Positions 1 through 11,628 of a stretch of 64,000 nt of DNA are shown here, one piece after another (the first letter of the stretch is position 1; each line of letters starts with the position of its first letter). The notes below the pieces were generated by a model. It did no database searches, was not told the origin of the DNA, and saw nothing but the letters and a program-made list of their open reading frames with translations. The stretch comes from Haberlea rhodopensis (lineage: Eukaryota; Streptophyta; Magnoliopsida; Lamiales; Gesneriaceae). The stretch lies in assembly GCA_907163345.1 (NCBI GenBank), contig CAJQUN010000401.1:434001-498000 (forward strand), written 5' to 3'. The translations under genes and the position numbers were made by a program.

Positions 1-830
1 GAGATTGGGATTAATGGCGCGTTATTGACGTCATTCTCTTGATATCCCTATATGATATGATGTCAAGACCTGGGATGTGACGAGCATTGATGATGCTCCA
101 TATTGATATCCATTTGTTGATACGATCGGGGTATTGAGATATTTGGACTTCTTGATACCCAGTGGATGAGTGCATGATACCGACACGACATGCATTTCAT
201 TTCGTATATCATTTTATAGATGCATGTTGTATTTCTTATTATCCATATTGGGCTTTTGTTTACTCCCAATGAGGACTGTTGTTGTCTTTGTGTATAGACA
301 ATGACAGAGAAATACATATGGTCAGAACACCTAAGAAAGCACGTCCGATGGGAGCCACAGTTGAGAGAATTTTTTATAGTTTATAACAGTGTTATCTCTA
401 TTTGTATACCAGTGATGTGTCCATGAGATATGAGAGAGTTTATATAGATTTATTTTATTTCAGTTCAGTATGGACATGTGTTTGATATTTGCTTTGTATG
501 TGATGGTTTATGATGATGAATATAAACTGGTAGTATATTTTCAATACGGTATATTGATATATGTAAAACAGGTACGCTAAACAGGTACGCTGCTCGTAAG
601 ACAATGTAATTTTGAAATTTTTAGTGTCACCTATTGTTAAATATTTACTAAATTTTCCCATGTTTACAGAAAAAAATAATTATTATGTGATTGCGTTACA
701 AATTGACTTAATTAGTTAACATGGCATTTATCTATTACAACTTACAGGAATCGAAAAAAGTTTACCAAAAGAAAATCCACATGTTCGATGCAACTTTAAC
801 ACATTACACATGATCCCTCGCTGCTTTCCT
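1..830. other. AT-rich sequence 3' of the dirigent gene, no gene seen
   Basis: No ORF here resembles a known protein. The stretch about 1-440 reads like the non-coding edge of a retroelement (simple TATCC/GATAT-rich sequence), but no LTR end or primer-binding site could be fixed. Positions about 440-800 are plain AT-rich sequence that probably includes the 3' flank of the dirigent gene on the minus strand. Confidence 0.4.
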
Positions 831-1457
831 TCACCAATTCAATATCGAGTTGTATTCTTGATCAGGATAAGCAACATAAAATGTGTATTCGAAAACACCA
901 TAATTGTTGACATAATCGAAAGAGTGAGTTTTTGAAATCGCGTAACCCCGCGCCATCCGAAAAACTCCAGTCCCACCAACGATGGCCAGCTCACGCTCCG
1001 TGTTAGTTAGGGGATTCCGTCCACCAATACAAAGACTACTGCCCTTATACTCGCCTCCTGTGAAATTGAAAGTAAGGTTCATAATTAAGGCCAATTCGTT
1101 CAAATCCGAAAACGTAATAAGCCCTTGTGTTCGACCCAACTTCTCTGAATCAATATCAGCTCCGGCTGTTAACAAATCATCTACAACCTGTACTTGGCCA
1201 AAAGATGTCGTTGAATATGCTGTCTGAACGGACCGAGCCACCTCCAACACTGTCGGATTCGGCCCTCCTAAAACATCTTGGACATAAACATGAATTTTGG
1301 CCGTCTTTTCCTTTGTTTTGACGAGTTTTTTGAACCTTTCTTCTTCGGTCTCGGAAGCTTGATTGTCGCCATCGGAACCCATAATGTCTTTGATCATTGA
1401 ATTGATGTTGCCGAGCTTTTCCATCTCTGTAACCCTCCTGCTAGGTTTTTTTTTCAT
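831..1457 (-). CDS. Dirigent family protein, N-terminus uncertain
   Basis: Dirigent proteins steer coupling of phenoxy radicals in lignan and related phenolic synthesis, normally in the apoplast. The 208-residue frame has the family order: a beta-strand start with HVYVQDVLGGPNPT (about 54-67), TSFGQVQVVDD near 85-95, GRTQG near 108, and the hallmark GGTGVFRMARGYA near 160-175, ending in an EYTFYV strand. The part before the domain is a charged stretch of about 50 residues rich in E, K and D, with no signal peptide, unlike classical secreted members. The first residues MKKKPSRR may be intron sequence, because a good acceptor (CCTAGCAG) on the minus strand falls just before RVTEMEK. Translation may then start at the Met at 1424 or in an upstream exon. 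Family assignment is firm; the start is not. Confidence 0.85.
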   Translation of the reverse strand: MKKKPSRRVTEMEKLGNINSMIKDIMGSDGDNQASETEEERFKKLVKTKEKTAKIHVYVQDVLGGPNPTVLEVARSVQTAYSTTSFGQVQVVDDLLTAGADIDSEKLGRTQGLITFSDLNELALIMNLTFNFTGGEYKGSSLCIGGRNPLTNTERELAIVGGTGVFRMARGYAISKTHSFDYVNNYGVFEYTFYVAYPDQEYNSILNW

Positions 1458-3534
1458 TTAAAAATTAAAAATTATAGTTCTAATCTGGAACCTCTGTTTT
1501 TTTTTTCCTTCTCCTTTTTCTTTTTTTAGAGATCACGAAAATCATAAATGAAATTAGACAAAATTTACAGAGACGAATGCTTCATAAATTTCAAAAACAA
1601 TTTTGAGTCTCAAACATCAAAGTAAATAATTACCATGACAAAGGAAGCGATGCAATTGTGGCCAGAGAGAAGACAGCCGCTCGCCGTGGGAGAGAGCACA
1701 ATGGCCGTGCGCATCTGGCGGAGCCGGTACAGTAAAGCGAGCGTGATTGCTCAGCTAAGCAACCAATATTAGTATCCGTCGTTGGATTCTTTGAAAATAA
1801 ATTATTCGGTAAAACAGTCATCTTGATCAAATTTAATTTCCAATGCCAAACAATTCTGTCTGAGATCGACTACATTTATAGCCAGCATAGATAGCTAAAT
1901 CGAAATCGAAAAAAAATTATATATTCGTTAAAAAATTATACCTAGGGACGCGAAGCTTGGGAATTTAAACAAAAAAATAAACATTACTTTAATTAAACCA
2001 TTTTGGTTCCATGTGTCCGCGTAGCGATAGAGCCATCTGTCTTTACACCAATGGGTGACAAATTATGACTAAGATCAGATGGTACTTCTATAATTTGAGA
2101 AATATTCAATTTTTCAGGTCCGAAAAGGGAATCTGGAAAAGATGATTCCAAGTCTCATTGATACATATCACCAAAAAACAGTGATAGATAGGAACACATC
2201 TTTTTCATCCATAAATTGAATCAAATTGTTCCAAAAATATGAAATAGTGTTGTTACCCACATTGACTCTACCCTATAAAAGTGTCACAACCTTTGAATTA
2301 GTATCTACTCTCCAAATATTGGGTGAAAGATACACATATAAGTGTTGCTACCTCACATATCGTAATGACCATTGGGTAGCATAGAAGTATTCCACAAAAT
2401 ATATATGTGTAATCGATATATGATTCGAGAAAAAAATATAAATTGAAGTAGTTGGTATAATATGAAATACGTACCTCAATGAGAGTCGTGAGCCCTTTTA
2501 TAAGAGAAGAGTTCAGTCAATATGAAATTATATTGTTTATGACAATTAGATCAATGTTTATCAGGAGAATATTTAAAAATATCTTCAAAATTTAAATAAA
2601 GATATTGCGAGATTTCAGTTGAAATGTTTGAGAAGACCTAATTCATCACACCAACCAAATTAGTCATTTAAAGTCATATAAATTACTGCATTTAAATATT
2701 CTGTTGATAACCATTTTTCTTTTACATCTTTTGATTAAGATTGAATGAATACTGCACCATATATTCTTTTTATTATTAACTAAATATACTTATCGTGCAA
2801 AAGATATACAAGACAAAGATTATATCAGTGTAATGTTATTTTCAAAACAATTACGTGATCTTCCCTGGATCAGCGTATATAATGTATATATATACATATT
2901 TATGTGTTATGGTACATTTTAGGTTCGGATGCGGGGACAATTTCCTACTTTGGGGTGTAATTACCAATTCAAACATGTTACATAAGCATTCAGATAGGGG
3001 TGCAAACAATAAATTGTTTGCTGATGAACGTCTGTGTGGTCAAATAATGATTGCTTTGAAACCAAACTAAGACCTGTTATGGTCGACTTAAATAGTGAAA
3101 TATGTGTCAAAAACAGTAACATTAGCATCAAGATTTTGTTTGATACTGCTGCGTAAAAATTTTATACTGACTTGATAAAAAAAATCAAATTAGGAAGGTA
3201 AACCGAATCGTAAACCCGTGAAATTTTTGTATGGATCGACTTTAGTGTATATATATATATTTTGTTGTATCGCATGACTTTATGCGTATAAGAATTTGCT
3301 CCAATCCCGTACTGAAATCCCAAAAGATACGATGTTTCACGTGATAATATATTGTCTTTGTCAGACCAGCTGTTAAGTTCATTATAAAATGGAATTATTT
3401 GAATTTTGATTGAAGAGTCCCAACTCCCAACTAAAGGACCATCTTTATTCAGCGAAAACGGAGGCCCAACATTTTTATTTGTAATTTGTGATAGTTTAAA
3501 TGTGACTATTATTATCGGTATGTTTTGGGTTGTT
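1458..3534. other. Intergenic AT-rich DNA
   Basis: Upstream flank of the dirigent gene. A short plus-strand ORF at 1634-1771 and its minus-strand shadow have no recognisable family. Positions 1830-3530 contain AT-rich sequence without a supportable gene. Confidence 0.4.
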
Positions 3535-3795
3535 TATTCGAAATGTTTTAAGTTGTGTTTGCTTAAAATTTAAAAAAAAAGTTAATTGTAAGTAAAATCC
3601 TTAAGTTTTTGTTATTAAACTAAAAAATTAACAAACTTCTATTTATTATAAAATTACCATAATATGAATTAAAATAGTCGAAACATCTCATGATTTGCTT
3701 CTATGTTTCTGTTTTTATCTGTTTTTTTAGAGAAACAATAAGTAAATTAAAGACCCAAAATCTATTTTTTTGAGCTGAAAAATGGATAAACTTTT
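3535..3795 (+). mobile_element. MITE-like repeat, copy 1 of 5
   Basis: Shares with copies near 27.8, 46.6, 48.8 and 52.1 kb an ordered set of blocks: TTTGCTTAAAATT at one end, then ATGCTTC-like and TTCTGTTTTTATCT, a TTTTTAGAGAAACAATA block, and an AAAATCTATTTTTTTGAGCTGAAAAATGGAT block at the other end. It encodes nothing. Its size of about 260 bp, AT-richness and dispersal fit a miniature inverted-repeat element, but exact ends and target duplications were not resolved. Confidence 0.5.
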
Positions 3796-5137
3796 GGGAG
3801 AAGTGATCCGAATCAGGAAAATACTTATATGAACTCGTGTTTGTAAAGACCAAGATATATAAGTATGTATGTATATGTTTATATATATGATGATGTTTGT
3901 AAGATCGGATGTACAGAAGTAAGATCGATCCAAATCACATACTAAATCATGTTCTTTTGGTGCAAAATGAACGCCTTCTCCTGAAGAATCTCTAATTTTC
4001 TCTTCTAAATTATTGGTGCATGATACAAATCTTTTTTTAAACATTGGTACAGATGGGCACAAATCTAGAGAAATCCAGTGGACAAGTGTATGACGTGCAA
4101 ACATTTTATATTATATAAAGTGAGAAACATATTATAAATAATTTAAAACATAAAAATATAATTAAAATTTGACACACTCTCACAGATATCCAATATTTAA
4201 TATTTAACGATGATCTCATTAGTGTCGTCGTTCTAAAATAACAAAATGTTGATAATTAGATAAAATACTTATACATAAAATATGTATCTCCAATGTCAAA
4301 GCATGCTATCTATATCTAATATTTTAATAAATAATAAGAATCAATCGATAATGTTACCCGGGTAAAAAAGTATGACTTGGGCAAGATCTCGGCTTTCAAG
4401 TAGACCTCCACAATAGGTTGGCCTCCAGATAAACGTCCAACTCGTCTTCTCTAGCTCAACCTTTCCAGTGTCGGTCTGATCATTAAATTTGTGTTTATAC
4501 TACTTGGAACCTTAAAAGCATATGAATAAGGCTCGATATGGGCTACGAGGGGAGTCATATCATTTGCTCCAGAATATGAAAAGAAGAGAAACTGGATGAC
4601 AAACCCCTCGGCAGTCCGATGACACATTGTGTAATCCCCATGCTAATGTATTAGGACCTATTTGTCATGGCCTATATGCCATTAATTTTATTGGGGCCCA
4701 TTTATCTAAATAAAAGCATAATGCATCATTTTTTAGGGCATCATTTTTTCATACTCTCACTCCTCCGTTCATGAATTTTATTTGCTTGATGTTTGCATAA
4801 AAAACTTGATAATCTATTGTTTATAATGGAAAATTTATATTGAATTCGATACCGTGATTTTTCTCCTCAAAGTTTTTAGGTAAAAAATCTGGTATGTCAC
4901 TTATTTTTCGTATATTAGCCTATTATTGCAATGTGACCAAATATGGTTTAATATATAAAATTCAGATTATAAATAAATCTTATAAATTATTTTACTACTA
5001 TTCAGATCGATTTATAATAAATAACTAAATACTTTTATTAAATTATCTTCTAGAAATAAATAATCTCCTCCCCAAGACGTTTAATTCGCGATGATATCAA
5101 TGCAACCAGGGGCCGATTTTTTTTTTTTTTAAAAGGT
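3796..5137. other. Intergenic AT-rich DNA
   Basis: No gene is supported. A less AT-rich block at about 4360-4680 could be an old retroelement piece, but it has no readable coding frame or LTR boundary. Confidence 0.35.
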
Positions 5138-5706
5138 CTATGTTGCACGGATATATGGATATGTGGATATGGGTACGATTGCACGAGATTTTTGAAATTT
5201 GAAGAATACGATACGTCCTGATGCGGCAAATTTTATTAATTTATTTATATATATATAAATATATAATTAATAATATCTGTAAGAAATCAAATTTCAAGCA
5301 TATAATCAACATTAAACACATTAGAAATCAGAAAAAACGTTGCAAACTCACCAATTTCACGACAAATAGTAAAATATTAATCCAGGACATCTAAAAATTT
5401 CAAGCATATAATCGACATTAAACACATTAAGGTGGTTAGGAAATAGGGATTAAGTTGAATAATTTAATTTTAATTACAGTTTCAACCCTATTTTTTTAAA
5501 AAAATCCGAAAGTTCCCGTATCTAACCCGTGTCGGATACGGTCAGCTGTGTATCTTGATCGTATCCGAAATAAAAACTTAATTTTTGTCCCCAGATACGC
5601 CACGTGGCGTGTCCGATATGTATCGGTGACGTATCTGTGAGTATCCGTATCCCAGAAGTATCCGATACTTGACCGTGAAATTTTTTGGAGTATCGGTGCA
5701 ACATAG
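5138..5706. mobile_element. Non-autonomous TIR element, about 570 bp
   Basis: The left end reads CTATGTTGCACGGATA and the right end is its inverted complement with one mismatch (TATCGGTGCAACATAG). The flanks AAAAGGT and AAAAGGG look like an imperfect target-site duplication. The subterminal sequence is full of short ATCCG/GTATC repeats (CGTATCC, GGATACGG) on both sides, as in hAT-type non-autonomous elements. The interior is AT-rich and ORFs across it are incidental. Superfamily is inferred only from end structure. Confidence 0.7.
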
Positions 5707-6403
5707 AAAAGGGTTGAAATAGGAGCCGTTAATTTTAAGATGTGCATTGGGTAAACTCCGACTGACGTAACAGCATGCAAATTACATCAGTTAAGTAAAT
5801 TGCATTAAGCAAATATGATGCGACAGACTCAAACTGAGATAGTCACGTAGATGAGACAACTGTTCCTCAAATCTTTTTTAATGTATATATAATTTTATAT
5901 TTCATCGCTCTAAAATTATCTTTTATATTTTATATTTTATCCCTCTAAAATTATCTTTACCCTCGTATTATTACCTTTTACCTCTTTAAAATAAATTCTA
6001 AATTAACTAGTTAACGCTGCCATCACCTTATGGTAATCAATATGTATTACCATTTCCGGTTCTTGAGACCACAACAAAACTTCCCAGGGCCCATTATTAT
6101 CGTGATAACATTATTATCCACACCTTATTATCATCTTTAAATAAAAAATAAAAAAAATCTTCAACTAATAATGATAAGAACTAATAAATGTGTGTTGACT
6201 GTTAATTAACCTGTGAAACCAAGCTGGCCTTCCCCATTTATCCCACATCATTCTGAATTCAACCACTCATAATCCCCCCAAATCAAGAATTGCACCATCA
6301 AAACCCTTTATCTCAGTGTCTTTCACAAATCAAGAACAGTCCCACAAAAAGAAGTGTCTTTATTTTACAAACCCACTTAGTCAACTGAAGTTTGGTGCAA
6401 AGA
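5707..6403. other. Intergenic, likely promoter of the small ORF
   Basis: AT-rich and without coding signal. The last 150 bp, richer in C (CCCCATTTATCCCACATC and CAATC-like stretches), probably include the promoter and leader of the 67-aa ORF that follows. Confidence 0.35.
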
Positions 6404-6607
6404 ATGTTGCATTTGTTCTTCGCGGTGGCGTTTTCTGCTGTCCCTTTGACCCTGTACATCCCTCCAGTCAGAAGCTTGAATCTGTTTGTGGAAACGATGG
6501 AGGATATTTGGCGGGAGTCAAGTTCTCATACTGGTAGAATATTTCCTCGTTTGAGGTATGCTTGTTCCAGGATCTTGAACTGTATACTTTGTAACAATAC
6601 CAGGTAG
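6404..6607 (+). CDS. Small conserved-looking plant protein, 67 aa
   Basis: The ORF opens MLHLFFAVAFSAVPLTLYIP and continues with VRSLNLFVETMEDI, ending ILNCILCNNTR. I recognise the style of a short single-exon plant protein with this N-terminus that carries no functional name; that is memory, not a search. Residues 1-19 are hydrophobic and could be a signal anchor or membrane segment, followed by an amphipathic basic tail. The ATG at 6404 is chosen because the family-like sequence starts there; four upstream in-frame codons begin with a non-ATG start. Function unknown. Confidence 0.6.
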   Translation: MLHLFFAVAFSAVPLTLYIPPVRSLNLFVETMEDIWRESSSHTGRIFPRLRYACSRILNCILCNNTR

Positions 6608-7866
6608 ATCAATTTTGTAAGATCTGGGATTAGAACCCCAGTTTGAAAAAAAAAAAACAGAGCTTGTGAATATTGGCCCCCTGTTTATTTTTCTCGGTTT
6701 TTGATGCTATTTAAAGTGTTGAGGAATTATGATCCGTGGAGGTGTTCTTGTGGGATGCTGACTGACGATGTGTTTTTGGATAATAAAAGATAAATATGTT
6801 TTCTTTAGATTTATATACTAATGAATTTGGTTCAAATCTGGGGTTTCCCCCCTTGGTATTATATAGTTCCATTGAACACAAGCTTGTTACCATTTTTTAT
6901 CACTGGAGCTTCATCAATTTAAAGCGATCGCTAAAAATGCAATTATGAATGGTTTGTTTAGCCTTAAAAACCAAGTCTGGTGGACTTTCCAAAAATTGGG
7001 TTTCCATTTTAGGGTCATCTTTATGAACGTTGAAAGAGTTTGTTGCGCTTGTATTGAGTTTAAATATGGGCTTCCTCTCCTAGGAGTGTCAATGCAAGGT
7101 GGCGAGCTGACTTGAAGGGGTGTCAATGCAATGGATTGATTAGATGGTTTAATTGTGAGGGGTCTGAATCATGGTTAGTAGACCCAGTCGTAGGTTTTGT
7201 TGGCAAGAAGAATTCATCATCGTTTTGTTGTTTTCTTGAGCTCTGTAGTTCTTCTATTCTTGAATTCCTTTGTTCAAGAGTTGCGACTTTTTTAGCAAGA
7301 GTGATATAGTTCGGCTTAGCCCTTTATCCTCTTTTTCTCGCAGAAGCTCTCTACTTTGAGCTCAAAATTTTATCCGGAATGAAAGTGATTCGTGAAACCC
7401 AAATTTGGGACCTATTTCTTACTAGTTGCATTAGTGTGGTGTCTGTTTTTGATATCTTAATGTAGAGCTGTCTGAGTTGATCAAGAAAGGAGCTGGTGTG
7501 TCGGGTCCAAGGAACTTCTCTCATTCGTGTCTCGAATCTTTGCTTCATCCACTCAGCTGCTAACTAATATCCCTGTAGAGAAACCATCTGGCCAAGATGG
7601 TTTCTCTTTTTCACCTTCTTGATAAAACTCGATAAAGAATTTTGTGGTAGAAAAAAATCTAGTTCTCGTTTATTTACTGAAAATTGGTTTTCGAGTACAA
7701 GATGGTTATATTACTTTAATGTTTTACAACATTTTATCTCAAAATTATTCTAAAACAAAATAAAAAAAATACAAAAGAATAAGAGCATTAAAATTTAATC
7801 TAAAAATTATACCTCTTACCGATTTTAATCTTACTTAAAAACTTGAAAGAGTGCAAGGTTCAAGAA
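6608..7866. other. Intergenic or 3' UTR, no gene supported
   Basis: Probably the 3' UTR or downstream flank of the 67-aa gene followed by spacer. Several ORFs of 60-70 residues occur on both strands, but none has family-like sequence. A short direct repeat (GTGTCAATGCAA) occurs at about 7087 and 7121. Confidence 0.35.
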
Positions 7867-9631
7867 CTAGAAAGCATTCAAAGTTTTTGCTTCTTTCTCA
7901 GCTGCCCCGACTGGAATTTCTCTTCCAGGATTGATCTTCACATGTTCAACAGTGTTTTCCTCATTGTTGATTTGTTTCACCTCTTGCAAATTCCTCTTCC
8001 CTGTTTTTTAGCCATGTGATATTCAATCAGTACACAAAAACACACACTTAGCATTCAAGTGACGTGTGAAAGTTTTCTAAGGCTTCTAGAGCGTGGATTT
8101 AGGAGCTTATTGGCAAGGAGCTGAATCCATCTAACAGGAGTGGCCTCATCATGCTTTTTTCTTTTTTCTCTTTTTCAAAAGATTGTTGTCAAATTTTAAA
8201 TTTGAAATCAACCCATAATTGAATATGTGGAGCACATACCACAGGTTTTGATCTTTCTCTATTTCTCCTTGGACATTCTGGTTTCCGTTACTTTCATTTC
8301 TTCTCTGCTCAAAAGCAATGGCTTCTTTTCCTTTTCTTTGTCATCCAACTCCCCAGAATCGACGTCCTTAATGTCTTTACCATCTCTAACCTTGGTACCT
8401 AGTTTCTTCACCTCATTACAGAATTCAGCAACCTTGTTCAGTATATCCCCACCAACGAACAAGTTTCTTGCAGATAAAGTACTTTTCAGCTTTGGTGCTT
8501 GATCAACTTTCCTCGTTGCAGTATCATCCTAATGTCTTTACTATCTCCAACCTTGGTAGCTAGTTTCTTCAACTCATTACAGATCAGCAACCTTGTCCAG
8601 CATATCCCCACCAGCGAACAAGTTCTTGCAGATATAGTACTTTTAAGCTTTGGTGCTTGATCAACTTTCCTCGTTGCAGTATCATCCTTTGGTTTCTTTT
8701 TCTGTGCTTGATCTGATTGTCTCTTTCCTAAGTTTAGCTTTGTGATTTGGAGGGGTTGAGAAATTGGTATTTTGATTTTCGCCATCTTATCATGGTTCGT
8801 TTCCTTGAACAAAACAGAAGTTGGTTTTGTCCCCTTTTTCTTTAACTGTATCTCTGCAAATTGTAAATGAGTTCATATCCTGTTTCAGTAATGCGTGACA
8901 AGTTCAATATTTACAAATTAGGAACAAAGCTAAAATAATTTCATCCGTACCTCGTTTTTTTAACCGAATGCAAAAATCTCAGAAATGCTAGCAGATATCT
9001 GTGGCTGGAAAGACAGTAAATAAGAAAAGCAGACAAGTTTAGGACACAATTTCGAACCTTACTGAATCCGGGAGTACAGCTTCATCTTTTGTGCAACTAT
9101 TACTACTTTGATAGAAACCAAAGCTCATGTTCTTCTTGACAGTGTAGTACAATAAAACATGATATTTTGTTCAACCATAACGAATGGGCCAGAATCTGAA
9201 CTATAACAAAACACTTTCACAAATCTGAACGCGCAATTTGCATAATGTTTGTGAAAATCAAACATAAAATTGTGCAGGAAACGAGCAATGTAAAGCAAAT
9301 TAAACCTTAGAGTTCGAAGTGGGAAGAAATCTGGGACTGTCCCGGGATGATCACTGATCACAACCTATGCATACACACATTACTATAAACAAAAAACGCC
9401 TCAAAAATCATCATCGCAAGAAAAAGACAAGAAAATCAAACCCCACGTCACCCTCTGACCTTTGTACACCTGCGTTGCATCAATACCCACATATATCTGT
9501 TTGTGCATGCATGTGTTTGTGCGGTTATGTTTTTTTTTTTTTACTTACTGGGGAGGCAGAACCAGGCTTCATCATCAACAGGGTCGTCCGAAGTAGAAAA
9601 GTCAAGCCATTCAGGGCGTTGATGAGCTCAT
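7867..9631 (-). pseudogene. Broken multi-exon gene with an internal duplicated module
   Basis: Exons can be followed on the minus strand. An early exon codes EWLDFSTSDDPVDDEAWF and ends at 9549 with a GTAAGT donor. The next is 9063-9128 (MSFGFYQSSNSCTKDEAVLP, GTAAGG donor), followed by an exon beginning PQISASISEI. A long exon runs from 8853 and a last exon is 7867-8000, ending REIPVGAAEKEAKTLNAF. The long exon holds two copies of a module resembling FVGGDILNKVAEFCNEVKKL (about 8376-8502 and 8536-8690). Lesions: a frame break near the start, a one-base loss turning the third exon's end into TAA, paired indels that shift frame inside one module, a frame change at the module junction, and an in-frame TAG before the last intron. 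I do not recognise the family. Consistent splice phases argue for a once-real gene; assembly errors could explain single lesions but hardly all. Confidence 0.55.
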
Positions 9632-10399
9632 ACATCTCGTCTCTCACAAATCTTGATAATAATACTTGCTCGTGGAATTGATAAATGGAAGCTCGTCGTG
9701 AGACGTGGCTTTAATTGGGGGCATGACACTAAATGCATATGCTAGGCGATTAGTGAAGCGACGCATATTGCATGAATTGTCTCTCTATTAGCTTTGTCTG
9801 GTTTCAGCATTCGATAGGCTTGTCGGCTTCTTACAAAATGCTCAAAAACTAACTCAACTACAGTTAATCAGGATAAAGAACCTGATATTTTAAAGATAAA
9901 TAAATTACATATATTTGATATTCAAACAATATAAATTCACCTTCTCAATACACCTTCCCAATTTTTGTGTGTCCGTCCCCTATCTCGAAACTCTCACAAG
10001 GCGTCATCTTGTAACTGCGTAACAGCTTAAGTGCTCACTGAGATGTCTATGTCCGTGCCCCAAATGAACAGCAGTCTCCACTGACGGAATCAGCCTTAGG
10101 ACTCACGGCCACATCTCATGTTTCCTACATCTCGTCGAAGAATAAAATCTCTCAGAATTTATTTCAAACTCATGTCATTATTTTTTATTCTTTCATTACA
10201 AAGAAAAACTTGTATGCAATAATGACAGACTTTGAAACATCCTTGTCGAAGTTAGTTTTTCTTTATTTTTGGTATGTAAATCTGCAACTCATGAATGCTT
10301 CACGTTATCAATGTATATGAAATTTTTACATGATCTTCGGGCAATCTTTGTCTAACTAGATCACATATAAGCTACAAAATATTATGCTCGATATTTTTC
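9632..10399. other. Intergenic, possible decayed viral or retroelement flank
   Basis: No coding frame supported. Positions about 9960-10140 are less AT-rich than the surroundings and may belong to the pararetrovirus remnant that follows, but nothing specific can be read. Confidence 0.3.
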
Positions 10400-11593
10400 G
10401 TATAACATCCCGGCTGAGATATAAATTGAGAATGTACTAGTGGTCATCGAATTCTGTATAATTTCTCGTCCATCGTGCATTCTATTCCATCCTGTAATCT
10501 TTCCCAAGGCCTACGTTCCTCGAGAAACCCAATCCCAAGAATAAGCTGCCATGGCATTCTTCATGCTTACCCGGCAATTGTTAGATCGATTTCAACAATT
10601 TTGAGGTTTCCTTGATATCTGCCAACTGTGGGTTGTTGTAAATAATATAAGACATAACAAGGAAAGATGTTATCTTTTTTCGTAATGTCGAAGATTATTT
10701 CAACTACTCACCATCCTTCTGAACACTTCAGAATTCCCTTTGTCTTAAAGATATCTGGATTTTCCGAATCCTGCATGAGACTGCCTTTTGTTTTTCCCCG
10801 TGATAGTTGCTGATTAACCTATCCTGTTGGAAAGACATTCTTCTTGGCTCGATATAAGGCTCATACTTCTGTTCAAAACAGGGTGATCCTGTATCCTCAT
10901 GTCGATCTCTCCAGTTGTCGGAGTATCAATAATATCCGACAGTACTGCTTTTGTGAAATTTTTGAAGATTCTGGGGACTTCGATGAATTCCTTGGTATGC
11001 TCGAACTGCTTCATTCTTCGATTTTGATTCTTTGGACAATCTGTAGAGATATGTCATCTTGTTCCGCACGTCCAGCAGTTACAATCTTTGAAACTTTCAT
11101 TCGCATGAGTATGAGCGCATCTGAAAGTTCTCTTCATCGGTGCTCTGCTAGAACTTACTTGATTAGAACATGTTGACGAGGTTCTACTCCTGGTGTGGTC
11201 CTGATATTTGCCCTGATCTGTAACTTCGGGCTTCCTGCTTTGACCATAACTTCCTGGGTCTCCATGAAGACCCACTTCTCTCAAACTACTTCCTCGGGCA
11301 TAAGGATGACTTATGTGTTTTTTCATCTTCCGCCTTTGGGGGTAGTTTCCGATGATTGTACGGATATCATTCCATGTACAACAAAGAGGAGCTGTTTTGT
11401 TGATTCTTCTTAGCTTCATGTAGTTCTTTTCGAGTTTCGCTTGATAACACCGCTCCACAAGCTTCACTTTAAGAAATGACTTTCTCCTTGCCACCGTTTT
11501 TGTTTCTTGCGGTGTATATTCCTGGATAAACAGTTCTCTCCATGGACTCAGTATTTTGGCAAAGAACAGCTCGACTGCATCATTTTCTGTCAT
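10400..11593 (-). pseudogene. Endogenous pararetrovirus remnant, coat-protein region
   Basis: On the minus strand a 179-codon frame from 11593 has a basic, Arg/Lys-rich and Cys-containing middle and then a zinc-knuckle motif of the CX2CX4HX4C type at about 11030-11075, the arrangement seen at the C-terminal end of caulimovirid coat proteins. An in-frame TGA interrupts the knuckle between its second Cys and the His. The same frame then continues to about 10814 with a further charged segment. Beyond that, down to about 10440, short frames with several stops vaguely resemble an aspartic-protease region; I hold that part at low confidence. No intact reverse transcriptase is visible, so the copy is incomplete and inactive. 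The high-coordinate edge abuts a copia LTR. Genus cannot be assigned by eye, and a retrotransposon gag is the main alternative. Confidence 0.5.
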
Positions 11594-11628
11594 CTTTGCC
11601 TTCCATCTGTGTTGAGTCTTAAACGCAT

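Noticed and set aside
982..1321. Plus-strand ORFs
   Set aside because: Antisense shadows of the dirigent gene.
5496..5780. Two minus-strand ORFs
   Set aside because: They run through the GTATCC-rich arm and TIR of the element at 5138-5706.
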